From a candidate division TA06 bacterium (GTDB lineage: Bacteria > Edwardsbacteria > AC1 > EtOH8), in NCBI GenBank assembly GCA_016235665.1, contig JACRJI010000008.1, positions 372,001-436,000 on the forward strand: a DNA stretch of 64,000 bases. Direction: 5' to 3'. The position numbers and the translations under genes are program-made. Each line of letters starts with the position of its first letter. Position 1 is the stretch's first letter. Shown piece by piece: positions 33,511 through 42,546 of this stretch. Below the pieces are notes generated by a model, which ran no database searches, was not told where the DNA came from, and saw only the letters and a list, made by a program, of their open reading frames with translations.

Positions 33511-34005
33511 CTAAGTCGTCCTGTAATTGGTGAACTGCAAGGCCAGCCCCAGGTCATCCTGCCGGAAAAGCGCGATCACCTGCTGCAGGTCATCCTTGTC
33601 CTTGCCGCTTACCCGCACCTGCTGGTCCTGGATCTGGGCCTGGACCTTGATGCCCGAGGCCTTGATCCGTTTGACCATCTCCTTGGCCTTGTCCATGGGG
33701 ATCCCCTGCACGAACACCAGCTCCTGGCGCAGGTAGTTCTTGGCGGCCGGCTGGGGCTCCTTCTGCTCCAGCGCCTTGATGGATATCCCCCGTTTGACCA
33801 TCTTGCTGAATATGATGTCCAGCATGCTTTTGCGCTTGAACTCATCCGAGGCCGAGATCACCAGCTTGTCGTCAAGCAGTTCTATCTGGCAGTTGGTTCC
33901 CTTGAAATCAAAACGCCCGATGATCTCTTTCTGGGCCATCTGGACCGCATTCTTCATTTCCTGAAGGTCGATCTTGGAAATTATGTCGAAAGAACTCTGG
34001 CTCAT
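33511..34005 (-). CDS. yajQ: YajQ-family nucleotide-binding protein
   Basis: The 164-residue protein has the family opening SSFDIISKIDLQEMKNA and REIIGRFDFKGT-like EIIGRFDFKGTNCQI, with KEMVKRIKASGIKVQAQIQ in the second repeat. YajQ proteins bind nucleotides or nucleic acid; in Xanthomonas a member binds c-di-GMP, notable beside the c-di-GMP genes at 18-28 kb, but no such role can be claimed from sequence. It overlaps the lolA-like stop by 4 bp. Confidence 0.94.
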   Translation of the reverse strand: MSQSSFDIISKIDLQEMKNAVQMAQKEIIGRFDFKGTNCQIELLDDKLVISASDEFKRKSMLDIIFSKMVKRGISIKALEQKEPQPAAKNYLRQELVFVQGIPMDKAKEMVKRIKASGIKVQAQIQDQQVRVSGKDKDDLQQVIALFRQDDLGLALQFTNYRTT

Positions 34006-34631
34006 TGGTTTTCAATTATCTCCGCGTTTTTGGGCATGATAAAGTTAAATCGGGCGTCCTTGAGCCCGGGATTGGTCTTGATCTTGCTGAAACTGTATTC
34101 GGCGCTGTTGCCGTTGACATCCACCGCCTCTATCCCTGTGATCAGAAGGGTTTTCCTGTCCACCACGATCTTTACGGCTTTGATGATATCCTTCAGCTCG
34201 TCCGGCTCCATGAAGAACAGATAATCCCCGTTGTTGCGGCAGCCGTCCTTGGCCCGGCCGGAAAGGAGTTTGTCCAAGGGGTTGAGCCAGACCAGGAACT
34301 GGGGGGAGCTTTTAAGGTCGGACTTCATCACCTGTTTTTCGTTGATCAGGTGGAGCCAGATGGTATTGCCGTCGCAGACGATCTCCTGCTTGTCGGGCTT
34401 GGCGATGTCCAGCCGCAGTTTGTTGGGACGTTTGAGCTCCAGCTCACCCTCGTACCTGGTGCAGGTGCCGGAGGCCGCGCTGCATACCGTTTGCACCACA
34501 TGGGCCTTCAGATCGTTGATCTTCCGGTACTTGGCCCGGACCTGTTCCAGTAGTGAATCGCAGTTTTGGGCCAGGGCCAGAGAACTGAAAGCCAGCCCCA
34601 GCGCTACGGCCAGTTTAAAGGCTTTGATCAT
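34002..34631 (-). CDS. LolA-like outer-membrane lipoprotein carrier
   Basis: A 209-residue protein with signal peptide (LGLAFSSLALAQ) and LolA/LolB-type fold pattern: LLEQVRAKYRKINDLKAHV, GELELKRPNKLRLDI, ICDGNTIWLHL-like VCDGNTIWLHLINEKQV and FSKIKTNPGLKDARFNF. LolA carries lipoproteins across the periplasm. Extra cysteines in the first third (CSAASGTC) are unusual. The gene is overlapped on both sides by ftsK and yajQ, so it is translationally coupled. Confidence 0.8.
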   Translation of the reverse strand: MIKAFKLAVALGLAFSSLALAQNCDSLLEQVRAKYRKINDLKAHVVQTVCSAASGTCTRYEGELELKRPNKLRLDIAKPDKQEIVCDGNTIWLHLINEKQVMKSDLKSSPQFLVWLNPLDKLLSGRAKDGCRNNGDYLFFMEPDELKDIIKAVKIVVDRKTLLITGIEAVDVNGNSAEYSFSKIKTNPGLKDARFNFIMPKNAEIIENQ

Positions 34632-36895
34632 TCACCGTCCTCCTCGTTTTTGATTAAGACCTGGCGGGCCTTGCTGCCGTCGAACGGGCCCACCACCTGG
34701 GCCGCCTCCAACTGGTCTATCAGCCGGGCCGCCCGGGAATACCCGATCTTCAAACGGCGCTGAAGCAGGGACACCGAGCCCTGCTGGTGCCGGATCACCA
34801 GTGATCTGGCCTCGGCAAAAAGTTCATCCTGGCCGTCCTGATCCGCCCCCTCCTCCGGTGGCAGGTCCACCTCCATGGAATATCCGTTCTCCTGTTCCGG
34901 CGCGGCGGATGATTCCCTGTTCTCGGGCTGGCCTTCGGCCACCCCGTACCAAGACTTGACAAACTCCACGATCTGGTTGGTCTCCTTGGTGGAGATGAAC
35001 GGCCCATGAAGGCGTTCCGGCTCGGCCTTGCCCGGGGGCATGTACAGCATGTCGCCACGGCCCAGCAGGCTTTCGGCCCCATTGGCGTCCAGGATGGTGC
35101 GGGAATCGGTGCGGGAGGCCACCTGGAAGGCGATCCGTGAGGGGAAATTGGCCTTGATCACCCCGGTGATCACGTCCACCGAGGGCCGCTGGGTGGCCAG
35201 GATCAGGTGGATCCCCACGGCCCGGGACATCTGGGCCAGTTTGGCGATCCGGTTCTCGATCTCCCCGGCCTCGCGGGAGAGCATCAGGTCGGCCAGCTCG
35301 TCGATCACGATCACCAGGTAGGACATCTTGCGTTCGGACTTGTGGTTGTATTCCTCGATGTTGCGGCAGGTCTCCTTGGCCAGCATCTTGTATCGGGCGT
35401 CCATCTCGGTGACCGCCATCCGGAATATCTGGAGGGTCTCGTCGGAATCGGTGACCACTCCTTCCACCGTCCGGGTGATTGGTTCCTCCCCCTCCTTGAC
35501 GTGGACCCGGTACTGGAACTGCAGGTGGGGAATGCCCCGGTAGATGGAAAGCTCGATCCGCTTGGGATCGATCATGATGAAATGCAGTTCCTCCGGGGTG
35601 GCCCGGTACAGCAGGCTGGTGATGACGGTGTTCAGGCAGACGCTTTTACCGCTGCCGGTGGCCCCGGCTATCAGCAGGTGCGGCATGTTGCTTAGGTCGG
35701 CCGAAAACGATTCTCCGGTGATGGTCTTTCCCATTGCAAAGGCCAGGCAGCCTTCCTGGGCCTTGAAATTGTCCGAGGCCAGAAGCTCCTTCAGCATCAC
35801 CATCTGGCGGTGCTGGTTGGGGATCTCTATCCCCACCACCCCTTTGCCGGGAATGGGGGCGATGATCCGGATCCGGGTGGCCTGCATGGCCAGGGCCAGG
35901 TCGTCGGAAAGGTTTGCGATCTGGTTGACCTTGACCCCCGGGGCCGGCTTGAATTCATAGCTGGTGACCACCGGGCCGGAATAACGGTCGGTGATCTCTC
36001 CCTCGATCCCGAACTCCTTCAGTTTCTCCAGCAGAATGGTGGACTTGTCCTCCTCGTCTGCCTTGACCTGGTCCCGGTCGTCGTATAGAATGGACAGGAA
36101 TTTTTGCTGGTAATCCTCGGAGACCGTTCCCTCCCGGGCCGGGGTTTTGGGCTTGGCTTTCTTCTCGGTTTTGGCGGCCTTGGCCTCCGGTTTGGGTTTT
36201 TCCGGCGCCGGGACAGGTTCCGGTTCATCAGGCTGGGGCCGGGATTCCTTTTCCGGTTTTTCGGCCGCGGCCGGTTTCTTTTTAAAGGTGATCTCCTTTG
36301 GAGTTGCTTTGGCCTTCTCCAAACCGGCTTTAACCGGGGCCACAGCCAAAGTCAGCCAATGCTGGAAATTGATCTCGGTCCCGACCAAAAGCAGTATGAT
36401 GAACATCCCGGACAGCACCAGCCAAAAACCCACCGGCCCGAAAAGCCCGCCGATGAAGGAAGCCAGCAGCATCCCCCATTTTCCGGCCCCGCCCGGTTCG
36501 GCCAGATCGCCGGTGTAGTAAGGAACATTTAGTCTGGCGATCATGGCCAGCGCAAAGCTGACAAAGGCCAGGCTTAACAGGGTGTTCCAAAGAAGGCGGT
36601 AGAGTTTTTTATGCCGCAGGAAGAACCAGCCCCAGACCAAAACGTAGAAAGGCATCAGCAATGCGGCGTAGCCCAGCAGGCCTATCAGCCCGAAAGCCGC
36701 CATGTCCCCCAGCGGGCCTCCCCAATTCTGCCTAGGCCAGCCCTGGGACCAAAGATGGCCGTCCTGGCCGGAAAAAGAAACCAGGCTGACCAGCATAAAA
36801 AGCCCGGCTATCAGCACGGCCACCCCGAATATCTCCTGTCCCCGGCTGAATTCCGGGGAAGATTTTTTTTCTTTTTCTTTTTGGTCGGATTTCAT
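34628..36895 (-). CDS. ftsK: DNA translocase FtsK/SpoIIIE
   Basis: The protein is 755 residues: an N-terminal membrane part with four predicted helices, a Pro/Lys/Glu-rich linker (about 190-265), an alpha/beta motor with Walker A GATGSGKSVCLN and Walker B LVIVIDELADLM, and a C-terminal winged-helix gamma domain (QGSVSLLQRRLKIGYSRAARL) that reads orientation signals. FtsK pumps chromosome ends apart at the septum. It sits in the efp-pilT-comB-ftsK-lolA-yajQ run; its last bases overlap the lolA start by 4 bp. Confidence 0.96.
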   Translation of the reverse strand: MKSDQKEKEKKSSPEFSRGQEIFGVAVLIAGLFMLVSLVSFSGQDGHLWSQGWPRQNWGGPLGDMAAFGLIGLLGYAALLMPFYVLVWGWFFLRHKKLYRLLWNTLLSLAFVSFALAMIARLNVPYYTGDLAEPGGAGKWGMLLASFIGGLFGPVGFWLVLSGMFIILLLVGTEINFQHWLTLAVAPVKAGLEKAKATPKEITFKKKPAAAEKPEKESRPQPDEPEPVPAPEKPKPEAKAAKTEKKAKPKTPAREGTVSEDYQQKFLSILYDDRDQVKADEEDKSTILLEKLKEFGIEGEITDRYSGPVVTSYEFKPAPGVKVNQIANLSDDLALAMQATRIRIIAPIPGKGVVGIEIPNQHRQMVMLKELLASDNFKAQEGCLAFAMGKTITGESFSADLSNMPHLLIAGATGSGKSVCLNTVITSLLYRATPEELHFIMIDPKRIELSIYRGIPHLQFQYRVHVKEGEEPITRTVEGVVTDSDETLQIFRMAVTEMDARYKMLAKETCRNIEEYNHKSERKMSYLVIVIDELADLMLSREAGEIENRIAKLAQMSRAVGIHLILATQRPSVDVITGVIKANFPSRIAFQVASRTDSRTILDANGAESLLGRGDMLYMPPGKAEPERLHGPFISTKETNQIVEFVKSWYGVAEGQPENRESSAAPEQENGYSMEVDLPPEEGADQDGQDELFAEARSLVIRHQQGSVSLLQRRLKIGYSRAARLIDQLEAAQVVGPFDGSKARQVLIKNEEDGE

Positions 36896-36926
36896 TTATC
36901 TTATCTGTCTGTTTTTGTATCGCTGT

Positions 36927-37670
36927 TTAGCGGGGATCCCCGGCCTGGCAGGACACTATCCGCCCGTCCTTCATCACCGGCACGGTGCTGCTGGCGTCGG
37001 GCTGGGTGGCATATTCTATGTCAGTCAGGTAACCCAGGCCGGCCAGGTAACTGCCGTGGTCGCTTTCCCTGACGGCCTTGGTAAGGTGGCCCTTGTGTTT
37101 TTCGTAGATGTCCCGGGCCACCCTGGCACTGTCGTTGATCTCGGCCTCGGGAGACTGGTCCTTGATCAGCTTGGTCAGGTACCCGGCGCAGAGCAGGTCC
37201 TCCAGCGAGACCCGGCCCTGCTTGCCGGAGCATAACAGCACTATCTCGGCCTGGGTTTCGGTCAGCACCGGAACCAGGGCCTTGGCGTTTATCAGGCAGC
37301 CTACCGCTATCAGCGCCGCCCCCTTGGCCCGGGCCACGGCCACCGTTCCGTTGGTGGTGGCCATCAACAGGCTTTTGCCTTTGACGTTCTCCGGAGTGAA
37401 TTCCAGGGGGGAATTGCCCAGATCAAAGCCGTTGATCTTATTGCCGTCCCGCTCGCCGCACAGGACCACGGTCTCCCGGCCCATGGTCTCGGCCAACCGG
37501 GTGGCTTCCTCTATGCTGGCCAGGGGTATTATCTCCTTGGCCCCGGCCTCCAGCGCCGCCACCATGGAAGTGGAAGCCCGCAGTACGTCTATCACCGCCA
37601 CCGTCTTGCCGGCAAAACCCTGCTCCGGCATTTCGGACGGAACTATGACCACATCAATTTTAATGCTCAA
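36927..37670 (-). CDS. 2-phosphosulfolactate phosphatase family protein (ComB-like)
   Basis: The 247-residue protein matches the ComB family: VAVIDVLRASTSMVAALEAGA near the N-terminus, CGERDGNKINGFDLGNSP and MATTNGTVAVARAKGA. ComB makes sulfolactate in coenzyme M biosynthesis in methanogens, but homologues are frequent in bacteria where the substrate is often unknown. No comA or comC lies nearby. The frame begins with TTG (37668-37670), four bases after the pilT stop, and has no strong ribosome site. Confidence 0.87.
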   Translation of the reverse strand: MSIKIDVVIVPSEMPEQGFAGKTVAVIDVLRASTSMVAALEAGAKEIIPLASIEEATRLAETMGRETVVLCGERDGNKINGFDLGNSPLEFTPENVKGKSLLMATTNGTVAVARAKGAALIAVGCLINAKALVPVLTETQAEIVLLCSGKQGRVSLEDLLCAGYLTKLIKDQSPEAEINDSARVARDIYEKHKGHLTKAVRESDHGSYLAGLGYLTDIEYATQPDASSTVPVMKDGRIVSCQAGDPR

Positions 37671-37673
37671 ATC

Positions 37674-38792
37674 TTACTTTCTAGACGTTGTGTCAAATGA
37701 ATCCCACCCCCGTGAATCGGAGGCGTTCTCGATGCCCCTTAACCGGAGCTTGAATTCGTCCGGGTTGGTCACGCTCTGCAGGGCGGTCTCGTAGGAGATC
37801 ATCCCGTCGCGGTAATGCTTCATGATTGATTGGTCAAAGGACTGCATGCCGTACTGGGTGTTGCCTTCCGAGATCAGCTGGGGGATCATCAGGGTCTTGA
37901 CCGGATCCAGCAGGTGCTCCCTGACCGTGGCAGTGTTGATCATCACTTCCACTGCAGGCACCCGGCCCTTGCCGTCGGCCCGGGGCAGCAGGCGCAGGGA
38001 TACCACGCCTATCAGAGTGGCAGCCAAAAGGACCCGGACATGCTCGTGCTGGTGTGGCGGGAAGAAGGAGATCACCCGGTTGATGGTCTCCGCGGCGTTA
38101 AGGGTATGGAGGGTGCTCATAACCATGTGACCGGTGTCGGCAGCCTGGAGCGAGGTGGCCAGGGTGGTCTTGTCCCGGATCTCCCCTATCAGTATCACGT
38201 CCGGGTCCTGGCGAAGCACGTGCTTCAGGGCGGCGGCGAAGGACAGGGTGTCGGTGCCCACCTCCCGCTGGCTGATGATTGACTTCTTGTCGCGGAACAG
38301 GAACTCAATCGGGTCCTCCACCGTGATGATGTTCCGGCTCTCGGTCTCGTTGACATGCTCTATCATGGCGGCCATGGTGGTGGATTTTCCGGAACCGGTG
38401 GTGCCGGTCACCAGCAGCATCCCCCGGTGGCTGGTGGCCAGTTCCTTGATGATGGGCGGCAGAGCCAGCTCGTCGATCTTCTTGACCGAGACCGGAATGG
38501 CCCTCAGGGCCAGGGCTACGCTGCCACGCTGCATGTAGACGTTCACCCGGAACCTTCCCAGACCGGCCACCCCGATGGCGAAGTCCAGCTCCTTCTCCTC
38601 GGCAAATATCTGCTGCTGGTCCTTGGGCATCAGCTGCAGGGCCACCTGCCTCAGTTCTTCCGGGGACAGCGGGGCCTCATTCAGGGGTTTCAAGCTCCCG
38701 TCCACCCTGAAGACCGGAGGCATTCCCGCCTTTAAATGGAGATCGGAGGAATTTTCCTTGACCATCCGCTCCAGGGTTTGTTTTAGATCCAT
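37674..38792 (-). CDS. pilT: twitching motility / pilus retraction ATPase PilT
   Basis: This 372-residue secretion-superfamily ATPase has DLHLKAGMPPVFRVDG at the N-terminus, Walker A GTTGSGKSTTMAAMI, Asp box ITVEDPIEFLF, Walker B QDPDVILIGEIRD and His box TGHMVMSTLHTLNA. PilT depolymerises type IV pili. No other pil gene lies in the window. The start is preceded by GAGAGGGCC inside the end of efp, so the genes are coupled. The C-terminal AIRNRE-like retraction motif of classical PilT is not evident; the equivalent tail reads LRGIENASDS. Confidence 0.93.
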   Translation of the reverse strand: MDLKQTLERMVKENSSDLHLKAGMPPVFRVDGSLKPLNEAPLSPEELRQVALQLMPKDQQQIFAEEKELDFAIGVAGLGRFRVNVYMQRGSVALALRAIPVSVKKIDELALPPIIKELATSHRGMLLVTGTTGSGKSTTMAAMIEHVNETESRNIITVEDPIEFLFRDKKSIISQREVGTDTLSFAAALKHVLRQDPDVILIGEIRDKTTLATSLQAADTGHMVMSTLHTLNAAETINRVISFFPPHQHEHVRVLLAATLIGVVSLRLLPRADGKGRVPAVEVMINTATVREHLLDPVKTLMIPQLISEGNTQYGMQSFDQSIMKHYRDGMISYETALQSVTNPDEFKLRLRGIENASDSRGWDSFDTTSRK

Positions 38793-38793
38793 C

Positions 38794-39351
38794 TCAGGCC
38801 CTCTCTAAATACTTTCCGGTTCTGGTGTCTATCTTCAGCAGGTCGTTCTCGTTTATGAACAGCGGCACCTGGACCACCAGCCCGCTCTCCAAAGTGGCCG
38901 GTTTGGTGACCGAGGAAGCGGTATCCCCCTTAAAGCCAGGCTCGGTATGGGCCACCTTAAGAATGACAAAGGTCGGAATATCTATCCCTATGGCATTCTC
39001 ATCGTGCATCAGCACCTGGATTTCTGTGTTTTCCTTCAGAAAATCCTTGATATCCTTGAAGAGTCCTCCGGGCAGGCTGATCTGTTCGTAGGTTTCGCTG
39101 TCCATCAGCATGTACATATCGTCGCTGTTATACAGGTACTGCATCTTGCGGCGCTCCAGCCTGACCTCGGTGATCGATTCGCCGGAGCGGAAGGTCCGCT
39201 CTATCACCGCGCCGGTCTTGACGTTCTTCAGTTTGGTGCGGACAAAAGCCCCGCCCTTGCCCGGCTTGACGTGCTGGAATTCAACCGTGTAAAAAAGCTG
39301 TCCCTCGTAATTCAGGACCATTCCGTTTCTAAGATCCGCAGTGCTGGCCAA
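38794..39351 (-). CDS. efp: translation elongation factor P
   Basis: EF-P rescues ribosomes stalled at polyproline. The 185-residue length and three-domain pattern are normal; the tip loop is HVKPGKGGAF with Lys at about position 32, the residue that is post-translationally modified in many bacteria. The start is a TTG at 39349-39351, chosen because a near-perfect AGGAGGAG lies 3-5 bp upstream and no ATG fits. It heads the efp-pilT-comB-ftsK operon. A weak promoter-like pair (TTGAAT...TAATAT) lies just upstream. Confidence 0.96.
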   Translation of the reverse strand: MASTADLRNGMVLNYEGQLFYTVEFQHVKPGKGGAFVRTKLKNVKTGAVIERTFRSGESITEVRLERRKMQYLYNSDDMYMLMDSETYEQISLPGGLFKDIKDFLKENTEIQVLMHDENAIGIDIPTFVILKVAHTEPGFKGDTASSVTKPATLESGLVVQVPLFINENDLLKIDTRTGKYLERA

Positions 39352-39493
39352 TTTCTCCTCCTAAAAGTTTGGGTATATTATTTGATGATTAAATTATTCA
39401 AGTACTGCCTTTTTTTCACACAATACCACAGAGCATATCCTTCTCCAACCAAAGGAGACACAAGATATATGTCCTCTCGATGGTATTTGTGTC

Positions 39494-39521
39494 TTGGTGC
39501 CACTTCGACAAGCTCAGTGCA
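39494..39521 (-). repeat. dispersed repeat, TGAGC..GAAGTGGCACC family (copy 2)
   Basis: On the minus strand this reads TGCACTGAGCTTGTCGAAG followed by TGGCACCAA, nearly the same as 29815-29843. It lies in the 189-bp gap between pepQ and efp. Confidence 0.75.
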
Positions 39522-39540
39522 CCGTTTGGTGGCAAAGTAA

Positions 39541-40623
39541 CTACTTGATGACTATCAGTTCCTTGGGCGATCTGCTCAGTATCCGGCAGCCCGTGGCGGT
39601 GACCACCACCAGATCCTCGATCCGCACCCCGCCCCAGCCCGGCAGATAGACCCCCGGCTCCACCGTCACCACCGAATTGACCGGCAGCAGGTTCTCGGAC
39701 TTGCTGCCCACTCCCGGGGCCTCGTGCACTTCAAGGCCCACCCCGTGGCCCAGCCCGTGCCCGAAATACTTGGCATAACCGGCTTTGTCAATGACCGCCC
39801 GGGCGGCAGCGTCTGCATCCTTGCCCTTGACCCCGGCCTTGACGGCCTTCAGCCCGGCCAGCTGGGCCTTAAGCACGGTGTCATAGACCTTCAAGTGCTT
39901 GGGACTTGGTTCTCCAATGCACACGGTCCGGGTCATGTCGGAATGATAGCCCCGGTAGACGGCCCCGAAATCAAAGACGATGAAATCGCCCTTCCTGATC
40001 TTCCGGTCCGAAGGCTGGGCGTGGGGCAGGGCGCTGTTGGACCCGGAGCCCACTATGGTGTCGAACGAGGGAGCGCTCGCCCCCAGGGTCTTCATGATCG
40101 ATTCCAGCCTGAAAGTTATCTCCAGCTCGGTCATTCCCGGTTTTACTATTTTGACTATCTTGCTGAAAGCCTGGTCGGCGATGGCGGCTGCCCGGGAGAT
40201 GTTCCTTATTTCTTCCGCGACCTTGACCTTGCGGAGTTCCTCGGTCAGGCCCGTCAACGGCAGCAGTTTTTTCTTCTTCAGTTCTTTCTGCAGCAATTCG
40301 TACTGGTGGTATTTCAGATCATTCTTTTCAAATCCGATCCTTTGGGCCTTCTTAAAATCGGGATTAAGGAAAAGCTCCTCCCAGAGCCCTTTTTTGATGA
40401 TGACGCACCTGGCCCCCTTCACCTCCCGTTTTACCTGTTCCTGATAGCGGAAATCGGTAAAGAACACCGACTCCTTCTTTGATATCCAAAGCAAGCCCGA
40501 ACTGCCGGTGTAACCGGCCAGATACCTGATGTTGATCAAGTTGGTGATGATGATGCCGTCCGCCTTGTTTGAGGCCAGGGCCTTTCTGATGCCGTTGATC
40601 CTTTGACGGTTGATATCTGGCAT
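39541..40623 (-). CDS. M24 Xaa-Pro aminopeptidase/dipeptidase
   Basis: The 360-residue protein has a creatinase-like N-terminal domain (NKADGIIITNLINIRYLAGYTG) and a pita-bread metallopeptidase domain with the dinuclear-metal ligands in FDFGAVYRGYHSDMTR, the GHGLGHGVGLEVHEAP histidines, and glutamates in VTVEPGVYLPGWGGVRIED. Such enzymes cleave X-Pro bonds in peptides. GGAG lies five bases before ATG 40623. It lies immediately upstream of efp, a common neighbour pair (pepP/pepQ-efp). Confidence 0.94.
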   Translation of the reverse strand: MPDINRQRINGIRKALASNKADGIIITNLINIRYLAGYTGSSGLLWISKKESVFFTDFRYQEQVKREVKGARCVIIKKGLWEELFLNPDFKKAQRIGFEKNDLKYHQYELLQKELKKKKLLPLTGLTEELRKVKVAEEIRNISRAAAIADQAFSKIVKIVKPGMTELEITFRLESIMKTLGASAPSFDTIVGSGSNSALPHAQPSDRKIRKGDFIVFDFGAVYRGYHSDMTRTVCIGEPSPKHLKVYDTVLKAQLAGLKAVKAGVKGKDADAAARAVIDKAGYAKYFGHGLGHGVGLEVHEAPGVGSKSENLLPVNSVVTVEPGVYLPGWGGVRIEDLVVVTATGCRILSRSPKELIVIK

Positions 40624-40681
40624 AATAACTCCGGGGTTTAAAGTGAAATGTGGTATTTGTGGTCCCGGGTGTCCCTTAAAG

Positions 40682-40705
40682 GCATACCGCCCTGAGGCGG
40701 TATGC
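40682..40705. terminator. hairpin after the TPR gene
   Basis: A 10-bp perfect stem (GCATACCGCC and GGCGGTATGC) with a four-base loop sits 39 bp past the TPR-gene stop. A weak T-containing stretch (CTTTAAGG) follows on the minus strand. It is a likely terminator, though not a textbook one. Confidence 0.5.
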
Positions 40706-40743
40706 AGCAGTGAATACCAATTTTGCCCGGGAAATTTTTAGTT

Positions 40744-42333
40744 CTATTTTTGCAAAGACGACAGCCATGACTGAAAACTGCTGACGGTGTTCTCGCCCTC
40801 GGCCTTTTTCTCGCCTTCTGTCTCCGGTTTGGGCGGCTCGGCTGCAGCAGGTTGTTCACCTGAGGTTTTTGGGGCGTCTGAGAACAGGGCCGAAAAATCA
40901 ACCGCTGCTTCCTTGGCCGGTTCGGGCACCGGCTGGGGTTCGGGGGTTGCAGGCACTTCGGCTCTTTCAGTCATAGGCTCAGACACCGGTTTGGACTGTT
41001 CCTCCGGAGCAGATGTCCCGGCCAGGATATCATCAGGCTGAACTGCTTTTGGTTCTTCAGCCTTCACCTCTTCGGCCTTCTGTTCCGGTTTTTCAAACTT
41101 ATCGAACATTCCGCCGAAAATATCTACCGCCGGCGGCGCTTCTGGCAATGAAGAGGCCGGTGTTTCCAGTACCGGTTCTTTCTTGGATTCAGGCTCAGTG
41201 GCAGGGATCGAGTGGGCAGCCGGTTCTTGTTTGACCGGTGGCTCAGGCTCTTTTTTCTCTTCGGCCGTCTCTTCCGGTTTTTCTTCGGGATATGCCTTTT
41301 CCAGCAGTTCGTCCATCCTGGCCTTATAATCATCGTTCCCGGGGTCTGCGGAGATCAGTTCCCGGTAGACCTCGACGGCTTTTTCATAAAAACCCTGCTG
41401 GACGTATATCTCGGCCAAAGTTACCGTGGCTTCCGCCGGTTTGCCGGCATCATCTGCGGCTGCCGGCTTTTCTTCCGCCTTGGCCTCCGGTTCTTCGGCC
41501 TTGACCGATTCTTCTTTGGCTTCAGTGACGGCGGGTTCTTCCTTTGTCTCCAGCGATGAAGATTCCGGGGCCACAATTGATTCCTCTTTTGTGGCTGGAT
41601 TTTCTTCTTCGGACTTGTTTTCCGGCTCCGGAGATTCCAAAACCGGTTTCGCCTCCTGTTCCTCCGGCTTGACCGGTTCGGTTTTTGGAATGGCTTCCGC
41701 CAAAACATCAGGGAACGGGATCGGCTCAGGAGAGATGATTGCTTCTTTGGCCGGCTCTTCAGGTTTGAGGTCCACCGGTTTTTCTTCCGCCGCCATTGCC
41801 TGTTCTTCCTTGACCGGCTCAGGCTCGGTTTCTCCGCGGACGATCTCAACCACCGGAGCTGGCTGGGGGGCCGGTTCGGGCTCAGGCTCCGGAACGGCCT
41901 GGGGCTTTTCATCCTTTTTGGATTTCAGTAAGGCCACTTTCTCGCTTAGCTCTGCATCGCCCGGTTCCAGATCCAGCACCATCTGGTAAAACTTTACCGC
42001 TTCGGCAAACATATTTTGTTTTTCATAAGTGCCGGCCAGCAGTTTGTAGCCCACCATGTTCTGGGGATCGCTTTTGATGGTGGCCTCAAACTCCTCCCGG
42101 GCCAAGGCGTACATTTGTTTTTCCAGATAGCAGCGCCCCAGGATCAGATGTGCAGTGGCATAGGCCGGATGATGTTCCATACCCTTTTTGGCGGTCTCTA
42201 TGGCCTCGTCTATCATGCCGGCCTTGCGGTAGGCATCGGCCAGCTGGGCAAAGACCCGCGATTTGGGGTCTGCCACCAGTTTTTGGGTAAGCTGTTCGAT
42301 CTCCGGCGGTAATTTTAAATTTTCATCGGCCAT
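40744..42333 (-). CDS. TPR protein with long Pro/Glu/Lys-rich linkers
   Basis: The 529-residue protein opens with three to four tetratricopeptide repeats (residues 1-135, e.g. ARTHLILGRCYLEKQMYALA-like and YKLLAGTYEKQNMFAEAVKFY). These are followed by about 160 residues of low-complexity EPK sequence, another TPR pair (VTLAEIYVQQGFYEKAVEVY, about 290-340), a second acidic Pro-rich stretch and a short amphipathic tail (VSSFQSWLSSLQK). There is no signal peptide, so it is probably cytosolic. Its function is unknown; the design suggests a scaffold with a terminal docking peptide. A consensus promoter precedes it at 42421-42449 and GGAG precedes ATG. Confidence 0.88.
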   Translation of the reverse strand: MADENLKLPPEIEQLTQKLVADPKSRVFAQLADAYRKAGMIDEAIETAKKGMEHHPAYATAHLILGRCYLEKQMYALAREEFEATIKSDPQNMVGYKLLAGTYEKQNMFAEAVKFYQMVLDLEPGDAELSEKVALLKSKKDEKPQAVPEPEPEPAPQPAPVVEIVRGETEPEPVKEEQAMAAEEKPVDLKPEEPAKEAIISPEPIPFPDVLAEAIPKTEPVKPEEQEAKPVLESPEPENKSEEENPATKEESIVAPESSSLETKEEPAVTEAKEESVKAEEPEAKAEEKPAAADDAGKPAEATVTLAEIYVQQGFYEKAVEVYRELISADPGNDDYKARMDELLEKAYPEEKPEETAEEKKEPEPPVKQEPAAHSIPATEPESKKEPVLETPASSLPEAPPAVDIFGGMFDKFEKPEQKAEEVKAEEPKAVQPDDILAGTSAPEEQSKPVSEPMTERAEVPATPEPQPVPEPAKEAAVDFSALFSDAPKTSGEQPAAAEPPKPETEGEKKAEGENTVSSFQSWLSSLQK

Positions 42334-42420
42334 TTGGCTTCTCCATGAAAAATGAGTGTTTTTTAAGAACGGCAGAACTTGCCTAACGTATCATAACATT
42401 AAGCAATTAGGCTAAGTTAT

Positions 42421-42449
42421 ATTATATTCTGAAGCGTTGGATTTGTCAA
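42421..42449 (-). promoter_or_regulatory. perfect-consensus sigma-70 promoter of the TPR gene
   Basis: On the minus strand TTGACA (42444-42449), exactly 17 bp, TATAAT (42421-42426). The leader of about 80 nt includes an imperfect GCCTAA...TTAGGC inverted repeat. It is the closest match to consensus in the window. Confidence 0.9.
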
Positions 42450-42546
42450 TAGAAAATCGAGTCTCATGTGACTTTTACGGCCGGCAGACCCCACCATCGA
42501 AGTAAAAAAACAGAGATAACAGCTTTTTTACAATGAAACCGCGTAC

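Noticed and set aside
40787-41989. Long overlapping frames opposite the TPR gene
   Set aside because: They are shadows created by the low-complexity Glu/Pro/Lys codons of the TPR protein.
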